Below are positions 1 through 10,119 of a stretch of 23,725 bases of DNA, piece by piece (position 1 is the stretch's first letter; every line of letters begins with the position of its first letter). The position numbers and the translations under genes are program-made. The notes below the pieces were generated by a model that was given only the letters and a program-made list of their open reading frames with translations, was not told the DNA's origin and ran no database searches. The stretch is from Nemertoderma westbladi (lineage: Eukaryota; Xenacoelomorpha; Nemertodermatida; Nemertodermatidae): assembly GCA_032718475.1 (NCBI GenBank), contig JAUCBJ010004781.1:1-23725 (forward strand). The letters run 5' to 3'.

Positions 1-27
1 CGGGCTTGAGAGACATTACTCACTAGA

Positions 28-105
28 AAAGTGCCAAAGGGCGAATCGCCTTCAGGGCAAAATGCCATTAGAGCGAAATGTCCTCAGGGCAAAAAGCTCT
101 CAGGA
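28..105. repeat. Short degenerate tandem repeat, about 20-bp unit
   Basis: Four imperfect units of the form AGGGCRAAATGCCNT follow one another (agggcgaatcgcctt, agggcaaaatgccat, agagcgaaatgtcct, agggcaaaaagctct). Each unit is itself partly self-complementary (AGGGC...GCCCT type), so the stretch could fold into small hairpins. It probably belongs to a longer decayed array starting outside the window. Confidence 0.5.
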
Positions 106-331
106 ATTTTTAAATGGCATGCTTTCTATGGAAATTATTTAATTTTGTCCAAGTTTTATTAATGTTTTGTCCTAGACAGTTGTGGGCTTCCGTATAAAAG
201 AATATGGCTGTTGTAATTTATTAATTAATCCTGTAAGCCACGAAAGAGCGCCATATTCCATTTAAATATTTTATTCTTAAAATGTTAAGTCGTTCGATCG
301 AATATACCCCTAAATCGAAAGAAAAATTTGC

Positions 332-402
332 ACTTTTTCCTTAGGAAAAAAAGTAACCCATAGGATTGCATTGATTTTACTTTTTTCCGAATGAAAAAGT
401 AA
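332..402. repeat. Two adjacent related hairpins
   Basis: ACTTTTTCC-TT-AGGAAAAAAAGT (332-354) and TTACTTTTTTC-CGAAT-GAAAAAGTAA (377-402) are each near-perfect inverted repeats with very short loops, and they resemble one another, so the pair is also a direct repeat with a spacing of about 47 bases. No function is evident. Confidence 0.6.
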
Positions 403-993
403 CATAAAATATATTGTGGATGGTTTTGTGGTGTCTATATCTACCACGTCAACTATATTCCGGATCGTATGATACCCAACCAATATCATTAGGGTTAATA
501 TACAATTCAAATTTTGAACATCACCAAAACGTCGTTGGCAACAATTCCAAAATGTCAATGGCAGGGGAACTTGGAAAATTTAATGAAACTCAAAAATATA
601 ACTTTTCAAACATGGTTTTCGCGATGGTCGAAAAGTATTACTACCGGTATTAAAAATCTAAGTAATTCAAATAATTTAAAGAATTTAGGTCTATTCTACA
701 CTAAGACATGGGGCTCGTAATAACTTCCGGATCAGGGATCTTCTCTCATCAAGATCACTCCCACCCTTACCATAGATCAAACATACTCACTCTATACTTG
801 TCTGGTGATCTTCCTGTAACAATTAAGGTATTTCATGTTTCTAATGTGAAATACGTTCCTCACTACATCCCTATAACCCTATTACATCTTCACATACGGA
901 GACCAACAAACCTTCCAGTGTTATTGTGACAATAAATCAAGTTCATCAGTTAGTTCATCAACTCTCACTCATCCCGTGTTCCTTACGACCTGA

Positions 994-1017
994 GCCCGGT
1001 TGCATATAACAACCTTA
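994..1017 (+). repeat. Left terminal inverted repeat of the satellite-bearing element
   Basis: Begins GCCCGGTTGCATATAACAAC and matches the reverse complement of the right end with two mismatches. A second inverted copy of the motif (GGTTGCATAAAATTG) lies just inside at about 1058. Confidence 0.65.
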
Positions 1018-1454
1018 ACTTTAAGTGGCTAAGTCAACGTTGTGTCAAATTTAAGTGGGTTGCATAAAATTGTATTGCAAACTTTAAGTCCAACTTAAAA
1101 TCAAAATTTTAAGGTAGCGAGCCCCCTACTGTACATATCTTAACTATACTGAAATCAACTTAACTCATGTTTTCATTATAAAGGCTTTTGAGCAGTAAAG
1201 TGATAGATCTTACCAATTTAATACTGTAGAATTTGTTGAAGTTCATAGGATGCGAATCAGCCAAAGTCAAAAAATGGCTTATATATAAAAAATATACAAA
1301 AAACAACTACCATCTTTGGTCCAGTCAGCAGCTCGGTCTTTTCTTTCGCTTAAGACATTATAAATTAGAATAATTAGAATAATTTATTGTATAGTGTGCA
1401 AGACGCACTTTTATGGTAAATTATTAGATAAGTTGAACTGGTGAGACCGCCTGT

Positions 1455-4264
1455 AAGGTGGGACCTTAAATATTTTATGCAACCGAACTTAATGAGGCAC
1501 TTAGCAAAGGTGGGACCTTAAATATTTTATGCAACCGAATTTAATGAGGCACTTAGAAAAGGTGGGACCTTAAATATTTTATGCAACCGAACTTAATGAG
1601 GCACTTAGCAAAGGTGGGACCTTAAATATTTTATGCAACCGAACTTAATGAGGCACTTAGCAAAGGTGGGACCTTAAATATTTTATGCAACCGAACTTAA
1701 TGAGGCACTTAGAAAAGGTGGGACCTTAAATATTTTATGCAACCGAACTTAATGAGGCACTTAGCAAAGGTGGGACATTAAATATTTTATGGGCTTTAAA
1801 TATTATATGCAACCGAACTTAATGAGGCACTTAGAAAAGGTGGGACCTTAAATATTTTATGCAACCGAATTTAATGAGGCACTTAGAAAAGGTGGGACCT
1901 TAAATATTTTATGCAACCGAACTTAATGAGGCACTTAGAAAAGGTGGGACCTTAAATATTTTATGCAACCGAACTTAATGAGGCACTTAGCAAAGGTGGG
2001 ACCTTAAATATTTTATGCAACCGAATTTAATGAGGCACTTAGAAAAGGTGGGACCTTAAATATTTTATGCAACCGAACTTAATGAGGCACTTAGCAAAGG
2101 TGGGACCTTAAATATTTTATGCAACCGAACTTAATGAGGCACTTAGCAAAGGTGGGACCTTAAATATTTTATGCAACCGAACTTAATGAGGCACTTAGAA
2201 AAGGTGGGACCTTAAATATTTTATGCAACCGAACTTAATGAGGCACTTAGCAAAGGTGGGACATTAAATATTTTATGGGCTTTAAATATTATATGCAACC
2301 GAACTTAATGAGGCACTTAGAAAAGGTGGGACCTTAAATATTTTATGCAACCGAATTTAATGAGGCACTTAGAAAAGGTGGGACCTTAAATATTTTATGC
2401 AACCGAACTTAATGAGGCACTTAGCAAAGGTGGGACCTTAAATATTTTATGCAACCGAACTTAATGAGGCACTTAGCAAAGGTGGGACCTTAAATATTTT
2501 ATGCAACCGAATTTAATGAGGCACTTAGAAAAGGTGGGACCTTAAATATTTTATGCAACCGAACTTAATGAGGCACTTAGCAAAGGTGGGACCTTAAATA
2601 TTTTATGCAACCGAACTTAATGAGGCACTTAGCAAAGGTGGGACCTTAAATATTTTATGCAACCGAACTTAATGAGGCACTTAGAAAAGGTGGGACCTTA
2701 AATATTTTATGCAACCGAACTTAATGAGGCACTTAGCAAAGGTGGGACATTAAATATTTTATGGGCTTTAAATATTTTATGCAACCGAACTTAATGAGGC
2801 ACTTAGAAAAGGTGGGACCTTAAATATTTTATGCAACCGAACTTAATGAGGCACTTAGTAAAGGTGGGACCTTAAATATTTTATGCAACCTAACTTAATG
2901 AGGCACTTAGCAAAGGTGGGACATTAAATATTTTATGCAACCGAACTTAATGAGGCACTTAGCAAAGGTGGGACCTTAAATATTTTATGCAACCTAACTT
3001 AATGAGGCACTTAGCAAAGGTGGGACCTTAAATATTTTATGCAACCTAACTTAATGAGGCACTTAGCAAAGGTGGGACATTAAATATTTTATGCAACCGA
3101 ACTTAATGAGGCACTTAGCAAAGGTGGGACATTAAATATTTTATGCAACCGAACTTAATGAGGCACTTAGCAAAGGTGGGACCTTAAATATTTTATGCAA
3201 CCTAACTTAATGAGGCACTTAGCAAAGGTGGGACCTTAAATATTTTATGCAACCTAACTTAATGAGGCACTTAGCAAAGGTGGGACATTAAATATTTTAT
3301 GCAACCGAACTTAATGAGGCACTTAGCAAAGGTGGGACCTTAAATATTTTATGCAACCGAACTTAATGAGGCACTTAGCAAAGGTGGGACCTTAAATATT
3401 TTATGCAACCGAACTTAATGAGGCACTTAGCAAAGGTGGGACCTTAAATATTTTATACAACCGAACTTAATGAGGCACTTAGCAAAGGTGGGACATTAAA
3501 TATTTTATGCAACCGAACTTAATGAGGCACTTAGCAAAGGTGGGACATTAAATATTTTATGCAACCGAACTTAATGAGGCACTTAGCAAAGGTGGGACCT
3601 TAAATATTTTATGCAACCTAACTTAATGAGGCACTTAGCAAAGGTGGGACCTTAAATATTTTATGCAACCGAACTTAATGAGGCACTTAGCAAAGGTGGG
3701 ACCTTAAATATTTTATGCAACCGAACTTAATGAGGCACTTAGTAAAGGTGGGACCTTAAATATTTTATGCAACCGAACTTAATGAGGCACTTAGCAAAGG
3801 TGGGACCTTAAATATTTTATACAACCGAACTTAATGAGGCACTTAGCAAAGGTGGGACATTAAATATTTTATGCAACCGAACTTAATGAGGCACTTAGCA
3901 AAGGTGGGACATTAAATATTTTATGCAACCGAACTTAATGAGGCACTTAGCAAAGGTGGGACCTTAAATATTTTATGCAACCTAACTTAATGAGGCACTT
4001 AGCAAAGGTGGGACCTTAAATATTTTATGCAACCGAACTTAATGAGGCACTTAGTAAAGGTGGGACCTTAAATATTTTATGCAACCTAACTTAATGAGGC
4101 ACTTAGCAAAGGTGGGACCTTAAATATTTTATGCAACCGAACTTAATGAGGCACTTAGCAAAGGTGGGACCTTAAATATTTTATGCAACCGAACTTAATG
4201 AGGCACTTAGCAAAGGTGGGACCTTAAATATTTTATGCAACCGAACTTAATGAGGCACTTAGTA
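1455..4264 (+). repeat. Satellite array: 53 monomers of 52 bp with higher-order structure
   Basis: Head-to-tail copies of a 52-bp unit (AAGGTGGGACCTTAAATATT / TTATGCAACCGAACTTAATG / AGGCACTTAGCA). The span equals 53 x 52 bp plus three 18-bp insertions. Variants are at fixed sites: GACCTT/GACATT, CCGAACTT/CCTAACTT/CCGAATTT, and TTAGCAAA/TTAGAAAA/TTAGTAAA. In the left half these variants and the 18-bp insertion recur every 486 bp (nine monomers plus 18). In the right half a different pattern recurs at 364 and 416 bp (seven and eight monomers). The unit is not a multiple of three and does not encode a repeat protein. Confidence 0.95.
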
Positions 4265-4269
4265 AAGTA

Positions 4270-4495
4270 TGATTCGAATATATTTAAGGTGAATTTTCAG
4301 CATTGATTCAATTCAATATTTAAGGTGAAACTTAAGATAAGGCTGACCTAAAGTATTTAAGGCGACACTTAGTTAAGTAGCGCCTTAAAACTATAAGGTG
4401 GCACTTAAAATTGTGGATCACCTTAAGTTTCTAAGGTGGCACTTACTTAAGTATGGATGTTGATATTTAAGGCAACACTTTAGGACTTACTTAGG
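4270..4495 (+). repeat. Diverged subterminal repeats beside the satellite
   Basis: Several degenerate copies of TAAGGTGGCACTTA-type sequence occur at irregular spacing. They share the GGTG and GGCACTTA blocks with the 52-bp monomer and look like its ancestral or decayed form at the array edge, between the last good monomer and the right terminal repeat. Confidence 0.55.
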
Positions 4496-4519
4496 TAAGG
4501 TTGTTTTATGCAACCGGCC
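4496..4519 (-). repeat. Right terminal inverted repeat of the satellite-bearing element
   Basis: On the + strand it ends GTTTTATGCAACCGGCC. The stretch TTTTATGCAACCG is the same 13 bases found in most 52-bp monomers of the adjacent array, in the same orientation. Confidence 0.65.
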
Positions 4520-4524
4520 CCTGA

Positions 4525-4770
4525 TCCCCTCCTCCCACGGATTACAGTATCTTTACCCCAACATTAGATATTTACTATCTCCTTTCCTCAGAGCAAGTAG
4601 CTGATGCAGCAGATGTAACAGCAGTTGCTAACTTTATATTATTCTTACACTGGTCTACTTCTATAGGTAATGCAATGTTGTAGTTTTACTTTGTTACTTC
4701 AACTTATTTTTCAATTAAACATATAAATTGTATATTACTTTAAAAGTATTATTAGTTGACCAAATTTGTA
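4525..4770. other. Intergenic spacer before the phosphatase gene
   Basis: Runs from the end of the satellite element to the phosphatase start codon. No repeat or confident promoter element is visible. It becomes AT-rich towards the start codon. Confidence 0.4.
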
Positions 4771-5575
4771 ATGGCCGTTTTTATTTTAACGTTAGTTAGA
4801 CATGGTGTCACTCAGTTCAATCTAGACAGGAGAATTCAAGGTCATACCGACACACCATTACATCCCGACGGACTGGAACAAGCCGCTAAACTGGGTTCCC
4901 TGTTGAGTAATGAAACTTTTACTCACTGTTATTCGAGTGACCTACAACGGGCCCTACACACCCTAATTGGAATTCTAAAACTTAACGAAAATAAAAGTCC
5001 ACCTATTATCCAGGATAGCCAACTGAGAGAAAGAAATTTCGGCGCAGCTGAGACATTGCTGTATAGAGAAGGGGACAAGATGGCGGCGGAGGCGGGTGGA
5101 GAAATGCCTCCGTTTTATGTCGCACCTGGTGGGGAATCCAGACTGGACGTTCGTGTGAGAATGACAGAGTTTCTTTAACAGCCTTTGTCAATCGATGTAC
5201 GAAAAGTTATTCAGTAACAACATGAGCCGTAACTTTAGTGGTAGTTGTAAAATTCCTACGGAAATTCCAGATAATATCGACAACATATCAACATCAAATG
5301 GTATGTGGATAATGAAGGGATCCGAGCGAGTGAATGTTTCAGCCAATGTTCTGGTAGTGAGTCACGGTGCCGCGTTACACCAGCTTTTACAATACTTAGT
5401 AGAAGAGCTCCATTGCGATGTGGAGGATCACGGTGGCTTGGAAGTTATTAATCACATTCCTAACACCGGAATGTCTAGGTTTATAATTCGAGTTGCACCA
5501 GTAGAAGGGAGGATGGTTGTTCCTAGAGTTCACTGCCTCTGTCTGAACAGAGCAGACCACCTTCGGACCGAATAG
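4771..5575 (+). pseudogene. TIGAR-like histidine phosphatase, full length but frameshifted
   Basis: Phosphoglycerate-mutase-like histidine phosphatase of the TIGAR / fructose-2,6-bisphosphatase type; family members dephosphorylate sugar phosphates in the cytosol. The ATG at 4771 is followed at once by the core strand and LVRHG, putting the phospho-histidine at residue 11. In order: GHTDTPL (24-30), SSDLQRA (55-61), LRERNFG with the acidic Glu87 (85-91) and GGES (120-123). The frame ends in TAA at 5176-5178. The family sequence continues in the next frame from about 5171, with VVSHGA (second catalytic His) and PNTG, to the stop at 5573-5575. Removing one base near GAGTTTCTTT (5167-5176) would give about 267 residues, the usual TIGAR length. 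No intron is seen. It is a recent pseudogene, a retrocopy, or a one-base assembly error; conservation in both halves favours a recent event. Confidence 0.8.
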
Positions 5576-5616
5576 TGTATTAGCAGCCACCTTCGGACCG
5601 AATAGTCTATTAGCAG
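5557..5616 (+). repeat. 30-bp tandem duplication across the phosphatase stop codon
   Basis: Two copies of a 30-base unit (CCACCTTCGGACCGAATAGT followed by NTATTAGCAG) lie head to tail, differing at one base. The first copy contains the stop codon of the phosphatase. The core TTCGG-A-CCGAA is a small palindrome. Confidence 0.85.
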
Positions 5617-5845
5617 GCCACTGCCTGCATGGTAGCCAGGCCTGTTGATTAGAAGTCTGGGGTTAATTTTATAGTCTTTGATGTATAATATGCATATTTG
5701 TATGTCAATGTGTACAGGATTAGTTTTAAATAGTATCTAGACGCTAAAATGTCATAACATCTACTCGCCATGCGATTGCCTGGGAGGGAGATTTTTATGT
5801 ATTAATTGTATAATAATTTGTAGTTTTAAAGTAGAAATTAATGAC

Positions 5846-5855
5846 AATAAATAAA
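5846..5855 (+). promoter_or_regulatory. Possible polyadenylation signals (AATAAA)
   Basis: Two overlapping AATAAA hexamers lie about 270 bases after the phosphatase stop, on its coding strand. They fit a 3' UTR end, but AT-rich sequence makes this hexamer common. Confidence 0.35.
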
Positions 5856-6009
5856 TGATAATGATAATGAAAGAAAAGTAAAGAACCTAAGGCTGTATAC
5901 TGCCGGGAGGTAGACCACATTACATTTTTTGAAGCTCAGACTGATATTTATTAATATAAATTACATGAACCTGTAACGTAAGTTTGCCGCAGACAATAAT
6001 TCATGATCT

Positions 6010-6190
6010 ACATGATCGAGTGCATGTATAGATCCAGCAGTAAGAAATTAGGTCCTTCCAGGCTTCCCGATTCTCTATAGTTGTCTTAATTCCATTTCTC
6101 TCCAATCCAGTCAAGTGAGGAGGTCATATCAGATCTACTTTTCTGGCAACCAACTAAAGGAAAGCATAGCTGTGGACGACCGGCTATGAC
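6010..6190 (-). pseudogene. Remnant of a LINE ORF2 C-terminus
   Basis: On the minus strand one frame reads about AGRPQLCFP...SDMTSSLDW and then, after a one-base shift, RNGIKTTIENREAWKDLI. A GRP stretch followed by a short spacer and a D/ENRxxWxxLI ending resembles the extreme C-terminus of many APE-type non-LTR retrotransposons. The fragment is short, frameshifted and without reverse transcriptase motifs, and it differs from the better preserved LINE family at 10970-12495. The rest of 5617-6500 shows no gene. Confidence 0.4.
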
Positions 6191-6503
6191 ATATAGGCCT
6201 ATCTATATTTACCGTGATCTTTCTATCTAATTTACTATTATTTTGCATAGGGGATATTACTTTAACTACTTCCATTTCATCAGGTATGATGTTTTCATTG
6301 ATTGAAAGGTTTATACAATAAATGTTGTTAGAATTTCAGCTCCATCCCTAAAATATATCCAAGATTGATTCGGAAATAATCACGTAATACTCATGACAGA
6401 TTTATCATCCATGGGGGAAATTAATATTGTTTTCAAAAAAAGTTTTTGAATTTACCTTGTAGAATAAGCACACTCTTACACTTACAGACTACCACGGTTC
6501 CAT

Positions 6504-8294
6504 TTATGAAAACAAAAACGACAACAAAATTACAGTTTGATAGTTGAGAATGCCGAATTCATGAAAAGGGACAGCAGAATCAGAATCTACACGTGCAGAG
6601 TAAGCTGAGGGGGGCCCTTTCCCTTGACTGGTGCAGTCAGTGTGAGGCCCCACTGGGAGTTCCTTTCCGGCCAATAACATATCGATGATATAAAACAATT
6701 CTTTTGGTTTATCAATGGCAATCATATGACCGGCTCCTTTTATCATAACCAATAGTATTCCATCCCATTTATCTAGGAAACCAATTAATTGCATATCATA
6801 TAATATGCGCTGTTGCTTGTTTAACTTTGTTCTGCCTAGGGATTGGATAAACTCCTGACATACTCCTATTGGCACCAGCATATCGGAATTACCACAGAAG
6901 TGGCCAATCATCAATCTCCCTTTAATTAAAGGTATGTAGAACTCCTTCATAGAAGGCCACCTATTTTGAAAAAGGGCAAATACCAATATATTTACCTCAA
7001 CCCATGGTCCCGATTTTGGGTGAATGTGAAGGGCATGTTTAACATCTTCCTGAGACATATATTTGTAAAGGTTTTCGTAGCTAACACAAGGAACAACTAA
7101 GCGATGTGTTGGCCAATCAAATATCTTTTCCTCCAAAACTTCACTATCTTCGAAAAAAATGTTCTCAAATGTTAGCGATTTTTCAACTGCCCTTACTATG
7201 TGATTTCTGAGTAATTCTTCGTCAATCTTATAAATTATAGATTTCAGTTGATTGAGATTTTTCTCAAATGAATAATATTTTAAGTCAAGTGTGTAATTGG
7301 TTTCTTTGAATAATTCGAAGACTTTGTCTCGGTTTTTAAAAGTCTTACCATTATAATTCTTCGTCCACATTACTTGTTGCATGAGTATGTTACTAGCTTC
7401 AGGTAGGTCACATGGTTTATTGATGTTGTATGGGTTTATTCCTGGAGTGTTTGATTTGATACATGTCGATTTCTCACACTCCGGCCCTGGGCAAAGTTTG
7501 CGTGAAATATCCCAGACACCATTACCAATCAATCCATTGTAATAAGTAAAGTTCCCTAAAATTCTATCCCTTAAGTCAAAGTTATCGGATACTGGGTTGC
7601 CTAGCAACAACCCATGTATGTTAGATACCCAAGAAGTGGCTGCGGCTGAGAGTCCATTAGTTGCTATGGAGATATTCGCGTTTACTCGTGTGTCTAGCAG
7701 GACATTCAGCAGAACGGGGAGATAATTTCCGGCAAAACTTTCCCCGCTGAAATAAATCTTGTTGCTACGGAAATTTGGGTGTTTCAGGAAGAAACTTCCC
7801 AGAGCTTCTGCGTTCATAGTGGCAACTTGTATGAGCGAGAAGGCGGAGTTATTCTCTTCTCGTAGTGGGTAAGAGAAACCAACACCAGGGGGTGCATCAA
7901 CGTAGAGCATACTTGCGAAACGACTCCATCGGTATTGGTTGATAACTATTTTATATCGGTTGTTGATGTGTTGGACGCGATAAGGACCGTTGCCATGGAA
8001 CAGGCCAATCATAGAGCTGAGCCCTGGGCCTCCATTGTACCAGATAATAAGAGGATCCCTGGCGACGTTCCCTTCAGATTCTACTAGGTAATAATGCAGA
8101 AAAGATTGTGTTCCTGTTGTTACTTGGTCAACTGTTGCTAGGTAACCCGAGTAGTTTGGTGACAACAACGCTGGGGCTCTGGGAAGTTGGTATACTCTGT
8201 CATTCTGAGCCTCTGTTGTTATTGCCATGGCTACATAGACTAGTGATATCAATAACATGGATTTAATAACAAACGAGACAAATGGTCTGGCCAT
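6504..8294 (-). CDS. Serine carboxypeptidase (S10 family), copy 1
   Basis: A 596-residue secreted or lysosomal S10 peptidase that would remove C-terminal residues from peptides. The ATG at 8294 is preferred over an in-frame GTG one codon earlier because it begins the signal peptide (residues 1-24, hydrophobic core 10-23, AMA before cleavage). Visible motifs: IIWYNGGPGLSS (oxyanion hole, 83-94), YVDAPPGVGFSY (131-142), GESFAG with nucleophile Ser186, GNSD with Asp471, and GAGHM with His523; the triad is complete. N-glycosylation sequons lie at N47, N148, N207, N248 and N333. The usual NGGPGCSS Cys is Leu here. A tail after about 555 ends in a short hydrophobic run. It is longer than typical cathepsin A-like members (about 450-500). 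No introns. A close paralogue lies at 15432-17216. The exact substrate is unknown. Confidence 0.93.
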   Translation of the reverse strand: MARPFVSFVIKSMLLISLVYVAMAITTEAQNDRVYQLPRAPALLSPNYSGYLATVDQVTTGTQSFLHYYLVESEGNVARDPLIIWYNGGPGLSSMIGLFHGNGPYRVQHINNRYKIVINQYRWSRFASMLYVDAPPGVGFSYPLREENNSAFSLIQVATMNAEALGSFFLKHPNFRSNKIYFSGESFAGNYLPVLLNVLLDTRVNANISIATNGLSAAATSWVSNIHGLLLGNPVSDNFDLRDRILGNFTYYNGLIGNGVWDISRKLCPGPECEKSTCIKSNTPGINPYNINKPCDLPEASNILMQQVMWTKNYNGKTFKNRDKVFELFKETNYTLDLKYYSFEKNLNQLKSIIYKIDEELLRNHIVRAVEKSLTFENIFFEDSEVLEEKIFDWPTHRLVVPCVSYENLYKYMSQEDVKHALHIHPKSGPWVEVNILVFALFQNRWPSMKEFYIPLIKGRLMIGHFCGNSDMLVPIGVCQEFIQSLGRTKLNKQQRILYDMQLIGFLDKWDGILLVMIKGAGHMIAIDKPKELFYIIDMLLAGKELPVGPHTDCTSQGKGPPSAYSARVDSDSAVPFHEFGILNYQTVILLSFLFS

Positions 8295-10111
8295 CACATG
8301 TATGACCTATTATAAGTTGAGTATAATGTCAATGTTATGCACTAAAGGCATCATTCCAAACAAAAGTAAAGTGTAGAAGACCTGGTTACAAATTACAAAA
8401 TATGTAACAATTTGTCACTAAACATTATAGTAATAACGAAAGGTTAAAAATTATGTTAATAGGCAATGAATACTTAGAACGGAAGCCAGATTGATTCTGG
8501 ATGCAATCAAAATGTATCCTTATTATTCAGGCGAAAATCGACGCAAATAAATGCTGATAACTCTCAAAAATAAAGCTGGAATTTGTTAGATTGACTATTG
8601 TTTTGGTTATAATAACATGCCACTGTATCCTGATCCTTTCCCTTAATTGATAATTTAATATTGAGACGTGATATTAATTCGCCGATATGATATTTGGGTC
8701 AAGTTTCCCTAAGGCGGTTGTAGAAATACTAATGAAATACAAATTTTGACCGAAAATTATGTCAAAATAGGTTACGGTTAAATTATAATTAAAAATAATT
8801 TAATTAATGGCAAAATATGCTTCAAAAATAAAACAACAATTTAATATTATTTTAAAGGTATTCTCTACTGCGATGCGTTATCCCCCACAGTGGATATACT
8901 AAACCTCTGTACACCCATCTAAACCACAATATCTACTAAGATCTATTATTCACAAAACCTTCATTTAAGGATTAGCTCACAATAATAATGCATTGTTGGT
9001 AACTCACTGAGCGGTGCCAAATAATTCAATAGCTATATATCTTATGTACAAGATTACGCTATAGTGTGTTGAAATTTTAGGTCGATGACCCCCCACTCCC
9101 CCTTCTAATAAGTATGTGTGGGGCGAGCCATGAAGTTGGCGGAGCCATAGCGAACTGACACTATCAGGGGATTGGGTAAATTATTGCAAATATTTGTTGT
9201 CGTCGAGGTCGTCGTTACGTTTTTGAAATTATAATATCTATTATATCTATTTGTAGCTCTGTATGTAATGCAAACATTATTCTAAAATTCTACAGTAGCC
9301 TTTCACGCACATGTATCATCAGCACTGCCGGGACTGGCACTACCCAATACAAACTATTACCAAACTAATTCAAAATGAGAAATCCGGCACCCCAACACCA
9401 AGACACAGGAACACATTTCTAGACCCTTTTCCTTTGGTTACATACGTGGTTCACGACGTAGACCTTACATACGCAAGGTGACGATCTCTGGTAAGAAATT
9501 ACAATACTAAAGATAAATGCCCACGTTTAACGGCTCTGTACTTGCTAAACTCTCAGCAACCAGTCCAGTGGTAGTTATATCATCAGACACTCTCCAATAT
9601 TCACTTCGTCTCCAAAATATATAAAATTACATAAAACTAACCCGAATGCAAAATTTATCGTTATTTCAAACTCTCATATTCTTTTATTACATTTACATTT
9701 GAATAATAATTAGAAGACCGCCAGGGCTTATTGCTGTCAAAAAATCGTATGTTGGGATGTGTACTTAGGTGTTTGTATGTATGTATTTTTGTGCACATTG
9801 TTATTGGCTTGGAAGGGTACGTGCTCGACTTGGTGGTCAACTATAAAATAAATTTATTGATTATTAGGGTTATTATTTCGGTCATTAATTATTTAAGCGA
9901 GTAAAATTAAGCTCACTCTGTATAAAAATATCATAGGTCGATTTGCCGTGTCCCATTCTCACAAAGTTTGTATTTTATTCGAGTGTTTAATATAAAGATG
10001 TATGGTTATTGTTTTTATGGCAGCTTCGATTCCTCCCATATGGTTTCCAAAGAGATGCAAAGAAGACCCTGCACAAGCTCTGATATCCCTGAATGCACTA
10101 ACAATAGTTGT
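8295..10111. other. Intergenic region upstream of carboxypeptidase copy 1, no gene seen
   Basis: AT-rich sequence with no convincing frame on either strand. Just upstream of the minus-strand gene is CTTATAATAGG, about 20 bases before the ATG, a weak TATA-like match. A GC-rich 19-mer at 9117-9135 (TGTGGGGCGAGCCATGAAG) recurs with two changes at 10112-10130. Confidence 0.5.
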
Positions 10112-10119
10112 TGTGGGGC

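Larger units (their letters stand above)
1..990. other. AT-rich non-coding stretch, no gene recognised
   Basis: No reading frame here resembles a known protein; the longest frames (up to about 80 codons) have no domain motif and overlap one another on both strands. Visible structure is limited to a degenerate short repeat at about 28-105 (variants of AGGGCAAAATGCC / AGAGCGAAATGTCC, spaced about 20 bases) and two neighbouring hairpins at 332-354 and 377-402, entered separately. Confidence 0.6.
994..4519. mobile_element. Candidate TIR DNA transposon carrying an internal satellite array
   Basis: The two ends are inverted repeats: 994-1017 and the reverse complement of 4496-4519 agree at 22 of 24 positions, sharing the core GGTTGCATAWAACAACCTTA. 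Directly outside both ends is the pentamer CCTGA (989-993 and 4520-4524), a plausible target-site duplication. The interior has no transposase-like frame, so the element would be non-autonomous. About 460 bp of unique sequence (1018-1454) and a 3' region of diverged ACTTA/TAAGGTG repeats (4270-4495) flank the array. DNA elements with internal satellites are known in several marine invertebrates. The superfamily is not assigned, and the 5-bp duplication could be chance. Confidence 0.65.

Noticed and set aside
708-929. 73-codon frame as a gene
   Set aside because: No recognisable motif, compositionally like its non-coding surroundings.
1455-4264. CRISPR-like array of repeats
   Set aside because: Copies are contiguous with no unique spacers, and the context is animal DNA; it is a satellite.
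4756-4770. Upstream TTG as phosphatase start
   Set aside because: Nuclear animal genes start at ATG; the ATG at 4771 directly precedes the family's first strand and places the catalytic His at residue 11.
5153-5181. A tiny GT-AG intron (GTGAGA...TTTCTTTAACAG) explaining the phosphatase frame change
   Set aside because: Possible boundaries give 27, 29 or 33 bases, none of which restores the frame, and splicing would remove residues that fit the family.
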